Shown: positions 1 to 11,671, numbered from the stretch's first letter. The stretch is DNA of 64,000 nucleotides from Halichondria panicea (GCF_963675165.1 NC_087382.1:7054315-7118314); one strand, 5' to 3'. Translations and numbers: made by a program. Notes: a model not told the origin generated them from the sequence alone.

Positions 1-2362
1 CAGTTATACCACACACGTGACTCTCCAGGCGAGAACCACGTCATCGGGGTCGACCCTCATCACGGGGGCTCCCTGGTAATGTGGTGCACCTCTGCTGATA
101 CTCTTTTTTAATGAAGAAGCACACCACCTTACCAAACAACTCGCCGCGCACAATTACAATGTTGAACATTGCGTGGAATTTGTGCGAGAACTGCTTCGAC
201 ACAGAGATGGGGAGAGATGTCGAACTTGCCCAGTAGCTTAAGGAACTCCAAAATGTCTGGTGAGCTGCACAGCTTAGCGTCATGAAAATGGTCGCCGGAC
301 CAAAGTCCCTAGCTAGAGCCTCTAGGTCACCGGAAGTGTTTTGCCAGTACTGCTTGGTTCCACGCACACTCCTCATGATTGTGGAGAAGTTTCCCTCCAG
401 CTCGCCGTCTTTTTTGTCTAGCTTTACTTTGACAGACAAATGTCTGCTCGAGGTGTTTTTAAGCACATTGAAAATGCATGAGTTTTAGGTGCATGAGGTA
501 GAACAGGTACTCGCTACTTTTTCTGTACCTTTGTTGTTTAGACGCGACTTTACGTACTCACTGAAAGCCAGGTGCTCGTCGCGAGGGTGGAACTCGCCGA
601 ATCTACCTGTTGGTCTGTGTTGGGAAAAGGTCTGGAAAGCACATGACATCTCCTGGCTACGTATTTTAAACTGGTCTATGTCAGCGACATTGGGTTTGAA
701 CGTGTCTAAATTGCGTAGCGTGTAAGCTTGTATGCCGGCCGACTGGTCGGTCACCTTTTCGACCATGCTACTGGTTGCACTACCTCTATGACGACGTCGT
801 CCATGGACTGTTCTACTTTGTCCGGCTTTACGTCTACGTACAACCAGTTTATTTCTTTGAGTTCCCCCTTGATTTTGTTAATGTCGACGAATTTCTGCCA
901 AAGAACAATTTTCTTTGTGGGAACCCCGTCGACTTTAACGTACAGTTGAGGTTTAGGCAGTCCGCATTCGTTCAGAGCTAGCTTATAGACATGGGCAAAC
1001 GCAGAATGACTGCCTTGAGACAATTGTGCGCGGGGACTTTCTTTGAGTACGTTTTCAATCTGATTATAGTTTGAAAACCAGTTGAATCAATTGAATCAAT
1101 TGCAAGCTAAAGGGCTGGGGGACCGTTTCAAGATTGGACCTAGAAGGCAAAATGCACTTTGGTTTACAATAGTTGCACATGTACACCGTTTCTTGTTCCC
1201 ACACAGCCGGATTAACCATTAAAGCATACGCTTTGATGGTTAACCAGGTGATATTATCGCGAAGGCTATCATGCAACACCTTTGTACACTGATCACGTCT
1301 GAACAGTTGGTCACAACAAATGCACACGTTTATCGCATAGTCGCGAACTCGTACTCCAGTATAATCGGAGCGTACTTTGACATTAGTAAAGCTCTAAACT
1401 GAGTGTCTAGTGTATCGCTAGCTTTACTAACCTCCTGTGGTTCGTCGCATTTGTGATCAAACAGCTCATCTAAACCGAGCAGCTGGTGGTCGTGGTTTTT
1501 AATGCCAGTGGTGTCTTGTTCTTAATGCTTCGTTAATTTGGTTTTGTAACTTTGACAGGGCGGGATAGTGCACGAGAGCATTTCTGAGAATCCTCAACGG
1601 ATTAGCACCAAACAAGTGACAAGCTAGAGGATGGCCCATCCTCTCTTTGACACGATGTTCGTAATCTGGCATTTCTGGGACTTCCCATTCCTGTATGTGT
1701 GTTTGCACATACGGACATGCATGAAGGGCGCCGAGGCGGTCTCGGAGAACCTGAACGTCCTCGCTAAACATGTCGTGCAAGTTTTCAAATTCACTATCAG
1801 AAACCTGCCTACATCTGGCCGTACAGGACCACGTGGGTTTTGGTGTTTTCTTTTTCCCATCTTTAGGCTGTTTTTTAGCTACGACAGGTTTGTAGTCTGA
1901 GAGCACGCACGTACCGTCATTTTTTACCTCAATGCTCACAGAAAAGCTGTAGCTGGCCTACTAGGGGTCAAGAGAGATGTCATGGACGCACCCCTGACGT
2001 GCATACAGATTCTAGAGAGCCTTACTTTTACGAAGCTGGGTACACCCACGACCACTTGCCTCAATGTACGTACACTAGTGGCATACCCAGTATCGAGGAG
2101 CCAGTGCATGACCACTGGCAGCAAGCTTACATGCAGCGTGCTTTGTTGTTTTGGCTAGCATTGGAATACTTCTGAGGCTTTCAAGGATGCAATTTGTATG
2201 GACTTTACTTTTTACGAAAGTGTCCTGTAGGCTGGTCGTTAGGGAGTGCATTACTTGCTGGGTTGGTTCAGCTAGCTGGTGTTTTAGCTTCCTTCTACGC
2301 CGTTTGTGTGACGCTTTCGACGTCAGCAAAGACTTTTTGCGGTAACGTCGAAGCTGATTCAT
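1..2362 (-). mobile_element. Degenerate Helitron Rep/helicase protein, N-terminal part, cut by window edge
   Basis: Read on the minus strand from about 2362 to 1, successive frames give one protein interrupted by frameshifts. A basic N-terminal region (2362-1940) is followed by a Cys-containing block (1939-1499). Next comes a stretch with CICC, CNYC and CKPKC pairs (1327-1064), like the zinc-binding segment ahead of Helitron Rep domains. Residues 466-41 contain DFGPATIFMTLSCA, the hallmark of the Helitron_like_N region (PtlFlTlSa). Near position 85 a one-base shift restores EYQQRGAPHY, the start of the HUH nuclease motif. At least four frameshifts or stops are needed, so the copy is dead. The helicase half would lie beyond position 1. 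Helitrons move by rolling-circle replication. No 3' hairpin or CTRR end is visible inside the window. Confidence 0.75.
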
Positions 2363-2440
2363 GTAACTACGCGCAGTATATAGAGGTCCGTGAGAGAGCT
2401 CTACTACGCAGAGTGTTTTTTAAATAGTGGCGTGAAACAG

Positions 2441-2975
2441 CTAGCCTGTTTCGAATCCGGTTTGTCGCTGGATTAGAAACCCTATATTTTTCAACAGCCA
2501 ATTCCTATACTTTTTCATAGCGGGATTCAAATCCCTATGCTTAGAAACAGCCTTCCTTGTGGAGGATTTTGCCTGAAGGGAGAAACAGCCTTCCTTGTGG
2601 AGCTTAGAAACAGCCTTCTTTGTGGAACATTTTGCCTGAAGGGGATTCAAATCCCTATGCTTAGAAACAGCCTCCTGAAGGGGATTCAAATCCCTATGCT
2701 TAGAAACAGCCTTCCTTGTGGAGATTAGAATCTCTATGCTAGCCTCTTTGTGGAAGATTTTGCCTAAAGGGGATTCAAATCCCTATGCTTAGAAACAGCC
2801 TTCTTTGTGGAAGATTTTGCCTGAAGGGGATTCAAATCCCTATGCTTAGAAACAGCCTTCTTTGAGGAAGACTCCCTATGTGCCTCCCTATGCTTAGAAA
2901 CTTGTGGAGGCTTTTGCCTGGAGGGGATTAGAACCTCTATGCTTAGAAACAGCCTTTCTAGTGGCCTGGAGGGGA
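2441..2975. repeat. Minisatellite, about 58-bp unit with an internal palindrome
   Basis: A degenerate unit repeats about seven to nine times. It contains GGGATTCAAATCCC, then CTATGCTTAGAAACAGCC, then TTCTTTGTGGAAGATTTTGC and CTGAAGG. Full units start near 2523, 2643, 2683, 2770 and 2828; shortened units lie between. The array sits directly upstream of the Helitron remnant. The repeated open frames on both strands come from the repeat and are not treated as genes. Confidence 0.85.
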
Positions 2976-3625
2976 CATTGAGATCGGTGGTCAGATACAC
3001 GCTGTCCGGTATCCACCTTTACTTTTGACGGATTTACACTCGACACTCGATAGAATACGAGTTCTAAGTTGTGTTCGGGTGAGTACAGTCTCACGGTTTA
3101 CATTGTAAATAGGGATCGGGCAGTATCAAATACGCTTTCTTACTTTGAATGGCATGAGCACAACGTAAGATTAGTCTTATCTGTTGATCACAGAGTAACA
3201 ATCTGTTGATCACAGAGCTAGAGAGAGGTAGCACTTTCAACAAGAGGAGTCACTGATACAGCCCACACTGACACGAAAACTGCACAGATTGAAGGTGGGA
3301 TTATAGCTGTTGGTAACTGAGCTTACCTGAATAATCTTAATCTTTGAGAGTCAATGAGTCTTCAATAAAGTATCAGAAAGTTGGAGAAGTTTTAGCTCAC
3401 TGCTCACTTTGAGCAGCAGGTGTAAAACGAATTGAAATTACTGAGCATGCGCAGTTGTAATTATAAAGATGGCGGAATTGCGTAGGCAAGAGAAGTGAAG
3501 CATGAGAAGTCACCTGCTGCCTCTTGGAAGGGACGCAATTCTGAGAAAAACACCATGCTCCGGGTTCTAGTCGACTAGAGGCTGTATCTAGAATCTTCTA
3601 AACATGTCTGTACAAGGAGGAAATG

Positions 3626-3656
<31 letters not shown>

Positions 3657-3982
3657 GTACGAAACGCGGTGAAATATGAAAATAGTGCAATTTTTCAAAT
3701 ATCAATAGTAATGCATGAGAGAGTATAATATCACACATTTAGATAGATAAAAGGCTATCTATCCAGTCCATTTCTTGCTGTGGCCTTTCCCTGCAGAAAT
3801 AGAGCAGTTTAAACACAAGTCAAAATTTGTGCAATAATTGAAAACACACACTACTGCACTGTCAATCCTATGTACAACCTACTGGTTGTACTAATACTAT
3901 ACATTCATGTACCTCATGTACCTGGATCCAAGAACCTTGTTGTGCTACATGTTAATGTTGTGAGGCAAGCTCAAGTGTTCTA
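2976..3982. other. Spacer without recognisable gene
   Basis: No coding region is supported. The stretch holds a duplicated CTGTTGATCACAGAG word near 3180-3220, a TTAC microsatellite (listed separately) and AT-rich sequence up to the palindromic element. Confidence 0.6.
3626..3656. repeat. TTAC tetranucleotide microsatellite
   Basis: About seven uninterrupted copies of TTAC (TACT) follow the end of a repeat-like segment. Confidence 0.9.
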
Positions 3983-5128
3983 CAGTTCATTTAGTCTAGC
4001 GAGTAGATTACCACAAATGTGTGAGTAGTTGTACTGAAATGTAAATATCTTTTGATTAGAGCATTTCTAAGAAATAGTGTTGATACCCGTGTGTAGATGA
4101 ATGACTGAACTACAACATATCCAAAAATGTTTCCATGGAAACATAAGGTGGTGGAACAACAGCAAATTGTTATAGTGGGTGATCGGTTAGAGTAATAAAA
4201 CACTAACCTTAAACAGCTAATCACACAATAGTTTAATGGTTTAGGTATCCTGACCATCCCTTTATGGGTGTTACATATGCTCACAGTGTCTATAATTCAG
4301 GATTTACCGGTTTTTAGGTACACTTTTGGTTAGAGTAATAACTTCTGAAAAATTAATAGCTTAGCTTTTAAATTTCTGTAGTAAGTTTACAGATAAATGG
4401 GCTACATTTTGATACCAACCATTTTGATACCAAGAACATCCTTATATACTTATTCCATTGCTGAGATAACATACATAATTTACTATTTTCTACTGTTTTT
4501 GATGACATCAGCAGCTGCAAACCACAAACCAATGATGCTTTAATCAACCACAAACGTAATTAAAAGTGGGCGTACAGTTATTGTACGCCCACTTACGTGG
4601 TTAATTTGAGTGTCATCGATTTGTGGTTAGCAGCTTGTGATGTCATCAAAACAGTAGAAAATAGTAGAATATGTAGTTTTTCAGTGATATCTCAACAATG
4701 TTCTTGGTATCAAAATGTAGCCCATTTATTTGTAAACTTACCATAGAACTTTGATATAAATGTTTCAGAAAATATTACTCTAACCAAAAGTGTACCTAAA
4801 AACCGGTGAATCCTGAATTGGTGAATTCTATTATGTAAGACCGGATGGTCAGGATACCTAAACCATTAAACTATTTATTGTGTAATAAAAGTCTAAGACC
4901 TTAGCTGTTTAAGGTTAGTACTCTAACCGATTACACAATTTGCTGTTGTTCTATTAATCACCACAAACGTTTCCATGGAAACATTTTTGAATATGTTGTA
5001 GTTCAGTCATTCATCTACACACGGGTATCAACACTATTTCTTAGAAATGCTCCAATCAAAAGATATTTACATTTCAGTACAACTACTCACACATTTGTGG
5101 TAATCTACTCTCTAGACTAAATGAACTG
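3983..5128. mobile_element. Foldback (palindromic) MITE, TA target site, mariner/Tc1-like
   Basis: The left half (3983-4575) is a near-complete inverted copy of the right half (4583-5128). The ends read CAGTTCATTTAG and CTAAATGAACTG, each flanked by TA (3981-3982 and 5129-5130). The centre is the hairpin GTGGGCGTACAG / GTACGCCCAC near 4566-4593. The whole 1146-bp element could fold into one hairpin with a few mismatches and small indels. It has no coding capacity. The TA duplication and the CAGT start fit a non-autonomous Tc1/mariner or pogo relative; the superfamily is inference. Confidence 0.85.
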
Positions 5129-5202
5129 TATGTGTTTGATACAGCAAACCACTTCCTGCTGCCTAGCCCTAGCCTGAGCCCCTCCCCACTCTTCACTAGT
5201 TC

Positions 5203-6197
5203 CCATGGATATCCCAGTAAAGATCGAAGAAAAGTAAGTTTTTTAGGCCAGCTTAGCTAGCTAGCTAGATCTAACTGGTATAAAGTTATTGTCCTTCTAG
5301 CCAGCCAGTGATGGTTGAACTATCTACTTGAGCTTCTCTGAGTCTGGATAGGCACCAGAGTCTGGATGGGGGTGCTGGGGCACCCTAAGCACCACCCTGT
5401 GTACGCCCCTGATAAACATCTGTAGGCCTGATGTAAATTGCGAGTACATGGCATGGGATATGGTCTATGTTATGCTTTGGAGGAATAACATGACTACCAA
5501 CCCCCAGAAAAGAGGCCAGAGAGGTAACATTTTCTGCTTACATTTTCTACATACATGGGTTGATGCCAGTGCAACCTGAGTGCCAGTGCAACCTGAGAAA
5601 AGATGAACATGGTTATTATACAAATGTCATGGTGCCCACTAGTAATTAAACGGAAAACACACGTCCATTTTGTCACTACACCACAGCCCAACACCCAGCT
5701 GTTGTTTGTGCAATATTTTATACTAGTACAATCAATTTCCAATTTCCGTTCTTCAGGAGGTATACTCGGACGATACCTAGTTTCAGCACTTCACTTCACT
5801 TCGTTATTTTATCCATGTAAAAATGAAATAAAAAGCAATGTTAAAAAGCACTCGCAGTTTGCAGTCTATACTGACTACTTGTTTGACAAATCTTCATGCA
5901 CACACCTGGCAAAGAAAATATTGGGTAAATCATACTTTTGGTTCACTAAATAATGGCCTGCAAATACACGGGAACTCGACCACGTCCGTTTCTGTTGCCG
6001 ACAGCGTCGACAATGGAAAAGTACGTGCCCTTTCTATAAAATATACAGTGTATTTCTTAGAGTCTTATTCTTATCTTACCTGTTTAACAGATTCAAGCTC
6101 CCAGGTACTTCTTCACACTGACATGGCGTGGCAAGCCCTTTCACCAAATCCTTGAAGCAGTGCTTCTCAGTGATGAAGAACGACTGGGGTACAGGTA
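5203..6197 (+). other. Possible small spliced coding fragment, unrecognised
   Basis: Three pieces look exon-like on the plus strand. A short ATG exon starts at 5203 and reads MDIPVKIEE before GTAAGT. A piece ends at a GTACGT donor near 6020 (reading NSTTSVSVADSVDNGK). An in-frame piece follows a CAG acceptor at 6090 and reads IQAPRYFFTLTWRGKP then HQILEAVLLSDEERLGYR, with an in-frame TAG at the next donor-like site. The last two join in phase 0. I do not recognise the protein and could not connect the first piece without ambiguity. It may be a short gene, a remnant or chance. Confidence 0.25.
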
Positions 6198-6429
6198 GGT
6201 TCGTCTTTGTACACGCCGATACTCTTTACTCCTGCTATTCTTAGTTGTTCACTTACCTCATGAAAGATTTCACAGCTGAGCAATCACTAATAACAGGGGG
6301 CATGTAGCAACTCAATAGCTAAACACTGGAGGCATGCTGAAAGGTACATGTTACATGAGACATGCACGGGATCACAGCAATGAAGCCTGGAGTCTTAGGC
6401 CCTGCCAGGCTGGAGTATAATAATTACAG

Positions 6430-6905
6430 GTCATTGTTCCTGGTACAGGATCACTTCAGCTGAGCTAGATAATTCTAGCTTTCTACTTTAGTGACCCTGT
6501 TCCATTGTTCCTGGTACAGGATCACTTCAGCTGTAAGTAACCCATGTGCAAAAATCACAATGTTTACATAGGGTATCTCGCCGCGTGTAGTTAGCAGCTG
6601 CTGCCACACCAACTTCAGGTGAAGGTGAGTCACCTTGAGGTGCATCCGGAGGAATTTCATTCGAAATAGGCACCTCAGCTCTGTTCCGGATCTGGCCCCT
6701 ACGCATACTGGTCCTGTCTTGTCCTGTATCACACCTGGTAACCACTTTTCCTGACTGACTCCGGACTCAAAACGCACGGTCGTCGTGTTGTTACCCGAGG
6801 CGCGCGTGGGCGGCCACGGGTATAGTAATCTGTTGGTTTCCTGTTGGTTTGTTTGTTTGTTGTTTGTAATGAGTATTTCTACGCTGCGTTTGCACAACAG
6901 TATCT
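6430..6905. repeat. Dispersed repeat with GTTTG-rich end
   Basis: The segment contains GCGCGTGGGCGGCCACGGG, a TATAGTA(A/G)TCTGTTGGTTTG motif and a run of GTTT. Related sequence recurs at 15310-15440 (twice), 16405-16470 and 17158-17190, and on the other strand near 28880-28910 and 37650-37700. Flanking pieces such as CCTGGTACAGGATCACTTCAG and GATCCCAGTCCACAGTGCAT also travel with it. It is non-coding. Confidence 0.7.
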
Positions 6906-7309
6906 TGCTTTGATGTTAAAGTTAGCCGACGACGCTGCTAGTGACATCCCTGCTCTTCACAGATGGTGGGAGGAGCTTACCAACATTGCATGGTCAACGC
7001 CTCCAAAACTCATCTGATAGTAAAATCCAGCCAACTCTCAGAAGCCCAAACAACTTTTGAGGACAGTCATTCGTCAGAAATAAAGTGCAGACCTGGTCAG
7101 AAGAACTGCAGCTTTCACCCACGGTCTAATCATGTGTATCGTTAAAAGTGCTGTCGTGAAAGTGTGTGTATGGATACTGAAACTATCAGAACTAACTGAA
7201 CAAGGATATTAGTAGAGGGGGGGTTGCGTGTACATGTATGTTATGGCAGCAGTTCCATAATTATGATCAAAGCTAAACCTCGATCCGTACTGTAAGTGTA
7301 CTTGTAGGC

Positions 7310-8150
7310 AAATGGACCCCAACCCACTGTTACAACCACTGGAAGACATCATCAGGACAAAATTACTACCAGCCCGTCATCAACCCAACAACTCTGTCAG
7401 ACTCGGCCTACGCTGCCTCCAAACTGCGCCCCTCTACAACCTCATACTAAACGGAAGTCTGCTCTCACAGATCCCAAGTTAGAGGTCAAAAAAGAGCTCA
7501 ACGTCATGCACTTCTACCGACCAGCTTAAGACCACCTAACCTCCAACGAGTGTCCCAGGAAAAGGGAGCCAAAGTGGTTAACCAGTGGACCCAATGGCAC
7601 CCCAATCACATGCGCTTGTGGCACCAACGAACATGCGTTATCATGTGCATAAGGCGGCTATCCCTCCATAAGACATAACGACTTCACGGCCAACCTCATG
7701 TCGGAAGTTTGCCACAATGTCGTCATGGAACCACACCTACAACTCGCAAAATTCTATCAGGTGCATCTGCCAACATACAAGATGGTGCCAGATTAGACGT
7801 GCAGCAGATGGTTTTTGGGGAAGCACATTTGAGAATTGATCCCTCAAACAGGCAACTCTCCACAACCTGCTTTTATGACCAACGAATCAGAGATGTAGAA
7901 ACCTTCACTCCCCTCATCCTGTCAAGTACTGGGGGCCTTGGACGTGCCGCTACCTGGCGTCTCAACAAAATGGGATGAGCCCTACAGCACCACCATGGGA
8001 TGGATCAGATGCAGGCTGTCCTTCTCTCTCCTCAGATCAGTCAAGCCAAGGGCACGCTACCCCCTAACGACCTAGTGACAAGCTCGACTAGAGCCAGGCA
8101 GGTGAATTTGTGCTTTCTCTGCACTTTACGTACCGGCAGCACCAGGGAGA
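7310..8150 (+). pseudogene. Frameshifted 3' end of a non-LTR retrotransposon ORF (restriction-like endonuclease type)
   Basis: Consecutive plus-strand frames spell the C-terminal part of a retroelement polyprotein. There is a leucine-rich segment (7310-7560), then CACGTNEH...SCA, a CxC-x4-H-x4-C knuckle (about 7610-7650). GGYPSIRHNDFTANL and EVCHNVVMEPHLQ follow, then ANIQDGARLDVQQMVFG with an ERL/D-type endonuclease pattern. The end reads RQLSTTCFYDQRIRDVETFTP, STGGLGRAATWRLNKM and MGWIRCRLSFSLLRS (7970-8045). Several frameshifts and stops are needed, so it is dead. The reverse-transcriptase domain is absent, as expected of a 5'-truncated copy. Family assignment (R2/CRE-like or a related animal clade) is from motif memory. 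Confidence 0.7.
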
Positions 8151-8515
8151 TGAAAGCTGCGCTGATAAAAAATAGCTTCCCCATGCTGAGGCGATCAGGT
8201 TACCCTTACAACCCCCATCTGTCATGCGTTTGCATTTGAAGGAGTAAGTTTTGATCTTTAATTTGCTGCAGAGTACCTTCAGGAAAATGCCAGCAGAAAA
8301 TTAATACTGGAGTCTGTACTTCTGCCTCAATCCATTTGGAATGAGCGTTGATCATAATAAGCACGTTCGGATTGCATGGTTCCATGTGTATTCGTCTCCA
8401 CAGATGACTTGGCCACTCCCATACATGCTTTGTTTGGTTCTGTTGGCAGTTTTCACAGGATTGAACTGTTCCTCATGTACTGCTGATTAGTCACATACAT
8501 GGTTTACACCAATCA

Positions 8516-8925
8516 CAGTAATTTACTGTTACAACCATTACACTCATTACGGTTACAATGATTACGCTCAATACAGTGATGACACTCGGTCATGCAATGG
8601 CAACGGGTTGTTTTTGAATAACGGCAGATAACGGCAGAGAACTTCATCATACACGATTAGAAATCAGTAGTATGGTTTACTCATGTAATAAGTAATTCTC
8701 TACGTCCATAATGGTGATTACGCCCATTACTGTGATTACATACATTACTGTTCCATTATACGGTGACATTACGGTGATCACGCCCATTAATTACGGTGAT
8801 TACATACATAATTACGGTGATTACATGCATTACGGTAATTACATACATTATGGTGATTACGTGATTACGGTGATTACATGCTTACAGACATTACGGTGAT
8901 TACACCCATTACACATTACAATGAC
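8516..8925. repeat. Minisatellite of ATTACGGTGATTACA-type units
   Basis: Short units such as ATTACGGTGATTACATACATT are repeated many times at 8708-8925, with a looser block at 8516-8580. Units vary in their second half (GCCC, CATA, ATGC). The long open frame over it is repeat-derived. Confidence 0.85.
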
Positions 8926-9909
8926 ATCACTGCATTCTTCTAGTGTTTCACTTTCTAGATGTCACTGCTACTGCAGCGGTTGGCGCAACGTATAAAAGGG
9001 TTAACGTAAAAATAATGATGATACAATTAATGATCCACGAAGTCACCCGAATACACACCACCACTAAGCACACCCACATTCTGAAGCAATTTTTGTGTGT
9101 TTTTTCGGAACCATAATAATTTACCCATGCATTGCTACAAGTACATGGGCTACACATAGAGTTCTAGCTACTTCACTGTTATTTCTGCCAGTTGCTTATT
9201 GTTCATTGCCGCTTCTGTCACAGGATGATTACACCCAAGTTCATCAATATATATATGGATTGCCTGGTCATAAAACAGTAATCCTTGCGTGAAGTCTTCC
9301 TGAAAGTGACAAACACAGTCCATGAATTACAAATTTGAATACAACAAGCAGTATACTGAATCAACCAACACACATAATACTGGGGGGACAAATAGGCATG
9401 TTGATTTAAATAACGAACTTCCTGCTGACACTCCACTGAAATTTGGTGACAGCTTCTATTGTTAGGCATAATTATTATCGGCAATTATTATCGTTTAGCA
9501 TGCCCAGCACTGCGACGATCACAGACGCGTCCCCCCGCCAAAACAATGTATGGGAGCGCGGTTCGTAACGACACTACCGTGAGTGGTAGGCATAACCCTT
9601 TTGCTATAATATTACAGCACGCCAGTGTGGTAAAATTAAAGACAGATACTATTTATTTGTTTTTCAGTGAAGATTACAGACGAGAATTAGCCATTTTGAG
9701 TTTCACACAAACACGTGGCCAACTGACGTTTTGCATAAATCAGGCTGATTACAAAAACAATACGGTTTTTGTCAATATATCGGCTATCGGCTATCACATC
9801 CTCGGTTGGACAATATTCGATCTCGATAATCAATCGCTTTCTTCCAGCAATACATTGTAGCCTTTGGAGTCTGAGACTCAGTGGGATATCGTAATCGGAT
9901 TGGGACGTC
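8926..9909. other. Spacer without recognised gene
   Basis: Open frames here (for example 9459-9860 on plus) lack a recognisable domain, splice context or composition that would support coding. I see no repeat with clear ends. Confidence 0.5.
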
Positions 9910-10278
9910 TTAGTTCCTTGAGGGTAGTTCCATGATGTCTGAGTACGCAAAGTTGCCTGTGCGTTCACCTAGGTCTTCGATAAACTGGGGAGTGCCAGTG
10001 GAGGGTTTCGATCTTGCAGTTTTGCCACAATTGTCGTGGAATTTGTTCAAACATCCTGGGCATGTCCGAGCTGACTTTGCAGTTGACATGTGTTGTATGT
10101 CCTGTCTGAGGGCGTTATCAAGGGTGAGATCCGTAACTTGGAACAGTTCCTGGTGAATTCTCCGTCTTGAAGGGCGTTTTGAAGCCATTGATGCAGAAAT
10201 TGCGGAGGGCAAATTAGGAAGTCTGTTGCGTTCCTTGGCGTAGGTTGTGACGTTTGATCGATTCGTTAACCGGTCCAT
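9910..10278 (-). CDS. Candidate terminal exon of the nephrocystin-3-like gene, or a separate small gene
   Basis: A 122-codon open frame begins right after a plausible splice acceptor (CATATGTAG then ATGG) and ends at TAA. The product is basic, Ser/Thr/Asn-rich and contains CPGCLNKFHDNC. No domain is recognised. It is in phase 0, like the donor of the last TPR exon upstream (11672), so it could be spliced on as a disordered C-terminal tail. Vertebrate nephrocystin-3 also ends in a Ser-rich low-conservation tail. Equally it could start at its own ATG (10278). Transcript evidence would decide. Confidence 0.35.
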   Translation of the reverse strand: MDRLTNRSNVTTYAKERNRLPNLPSAISASMASKRPSRRRIHQELFQVTDLTLDNALRQDIQHMSTAKSARTCPGCLNKFHDNCGKTARSKPSTGTPQFIEDLGERTGNFAYSDIMELPSRN

Positions 10279-11099
10279 CTACATATGCTGCAATGCAGCA
10301 GTTAATCCCAAAATATTGTCGACAATGTTAAGCGTTTCCCAGGAAAAGCAGAGCTTGGACCTGCTTGAGTGCAGTTTCGGTGCTAAGACAAGAGAAGAGT
10401 GAGCAGTAGGCCAGCCATTACTGGTGCCATGCATGGAAGTCTGTCTGTTAGTATAATATCGGTCCAATTTGATCCAGTCTGAGAAACTTGAGCATGTTCA
10501 CTCACATAAGTTCGTAGTTCATATTTCATACAGCTAGTGCATAAAATGTGTATGTATTGCACGCCATTATCTATAAAAAAATTCAGTTTAATGGAAACAT
10601 TACGGGGAAATTATCCAATAATTGTGCGCATGCGCAAGCAGTCCTCCTTTTTGAGGCCTTGTGAAGGAGGCTACCTGTACGTGTGTATTGTTATTGTGCT
10701 AACTCGTGCAGTTGTACAAATCCATGGTGGTACAACTAATGGTACAACTATTACATAATTATAATCCAATGAACTCTGTTAAACACACACAAGTGATATC
10801 TAAAGTTTGTTTCGAATATAATGTTACGCTGTGAATTCCACACAGTCATTATAGAAGAGGAACTTAATGTAAATGCGCATGCACAGAAAAAAGGCGTGTA
10901 TCCGCAATAGGTTAAAGTTCGCAATAGCTACAGCACCACCCCTGGCAGTACAGCTTTTTTTTTATAGTGGGCTAACTCGTAAGTTGAATAGAACTTTGTA
11001 CAGACAGATGATGCTACGAAAGTCTGAAGAGACTGCATATCTTCTTCAGCAGTTGTGCTTTCCACACAACTTATTTCAATGAAATCACCACAGGTGCTG

Positions 11100-11580
11100 A
11101 TGCCTTGGTGGAGGTGCCAAAGCTACATAACATAAAGCTACTAATAGCTAGCTACATACAGAATCTGAAGAGTGGGTAATGATCAACCATGATTGTTGTT
11201 AAAAACGATCTATGCCAAAACTTCAAGTCGAAAATTAATGGCTGCATGTCAGCAGAGCTCTCTTCTCACTCTTGCAGCAACCAATAGCTAGCGTTCTAGT
11301 GCAGAGCTAACTACTAAGTCAACACTCGGTGAACAAGTTTTGCTACGGACTCTTCTGAAAAGGCATTTAAGTAAGCAAAACTAGGCATACCTCGAGAACG
11401 AAGCATTATTTTGCAAATCCACCAATTAAAATCCAAGAAAACGTTAAAATCCAAGAAAACATGACTGGGAGCTTATAGAAACTCTTACTTGCACTTGATT
11501 CATCCTTGAGCAGCTGTAGCAGTCTACACAGACACATAAACACACTACCGTACACCTCGCTTGCGCATGCGCACTGAGCA
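11100..11580. mobile_element. MITE, ATGCCTCGGTG family, copy 1
   Basis: It starts ATGCCTTGGTGGAGG and ends with CGCTTGCGCATGCGCACTGAG. The interior shares CAAGTCGAAAATTAATGGCTG, CAGCTCTCTTCTCACTCTTG and TTGATTCATCCTTGAGCAGC with copies at 11899, 30891 and 55759. The best-preserved copy (30891-31467) has inverted ends ATGCCTCGGTG / CACCGAGGCAT. Confidence 0.75.
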
Positions 11581-11671
11581 AAAAGATACCCATCGAATGA
11601 ATTCATGTCAAACATACAAAGTACGCATCTGTAAATTAAATAATAAATGCTAGGTAAGGTAATGTACTTAC

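Noticed and set aside
728..981. Plus-strand frames opposite the Helitron remnant
   Set aside because: They are antisense shadows; the minus strand carries the recognisable motifs.
2441..2975. Possible CRISPR-like array
   Set aside because: The units are contiguous and similar along their whole length, without unique spacers, and the genome is eukaryotic.
2441..3094. Repetitive open frames (AVSKHRDLNPLQAK-like) over the minisatellite
   Set aside because: They are the translation of a tandem repeat, without start context or homology.
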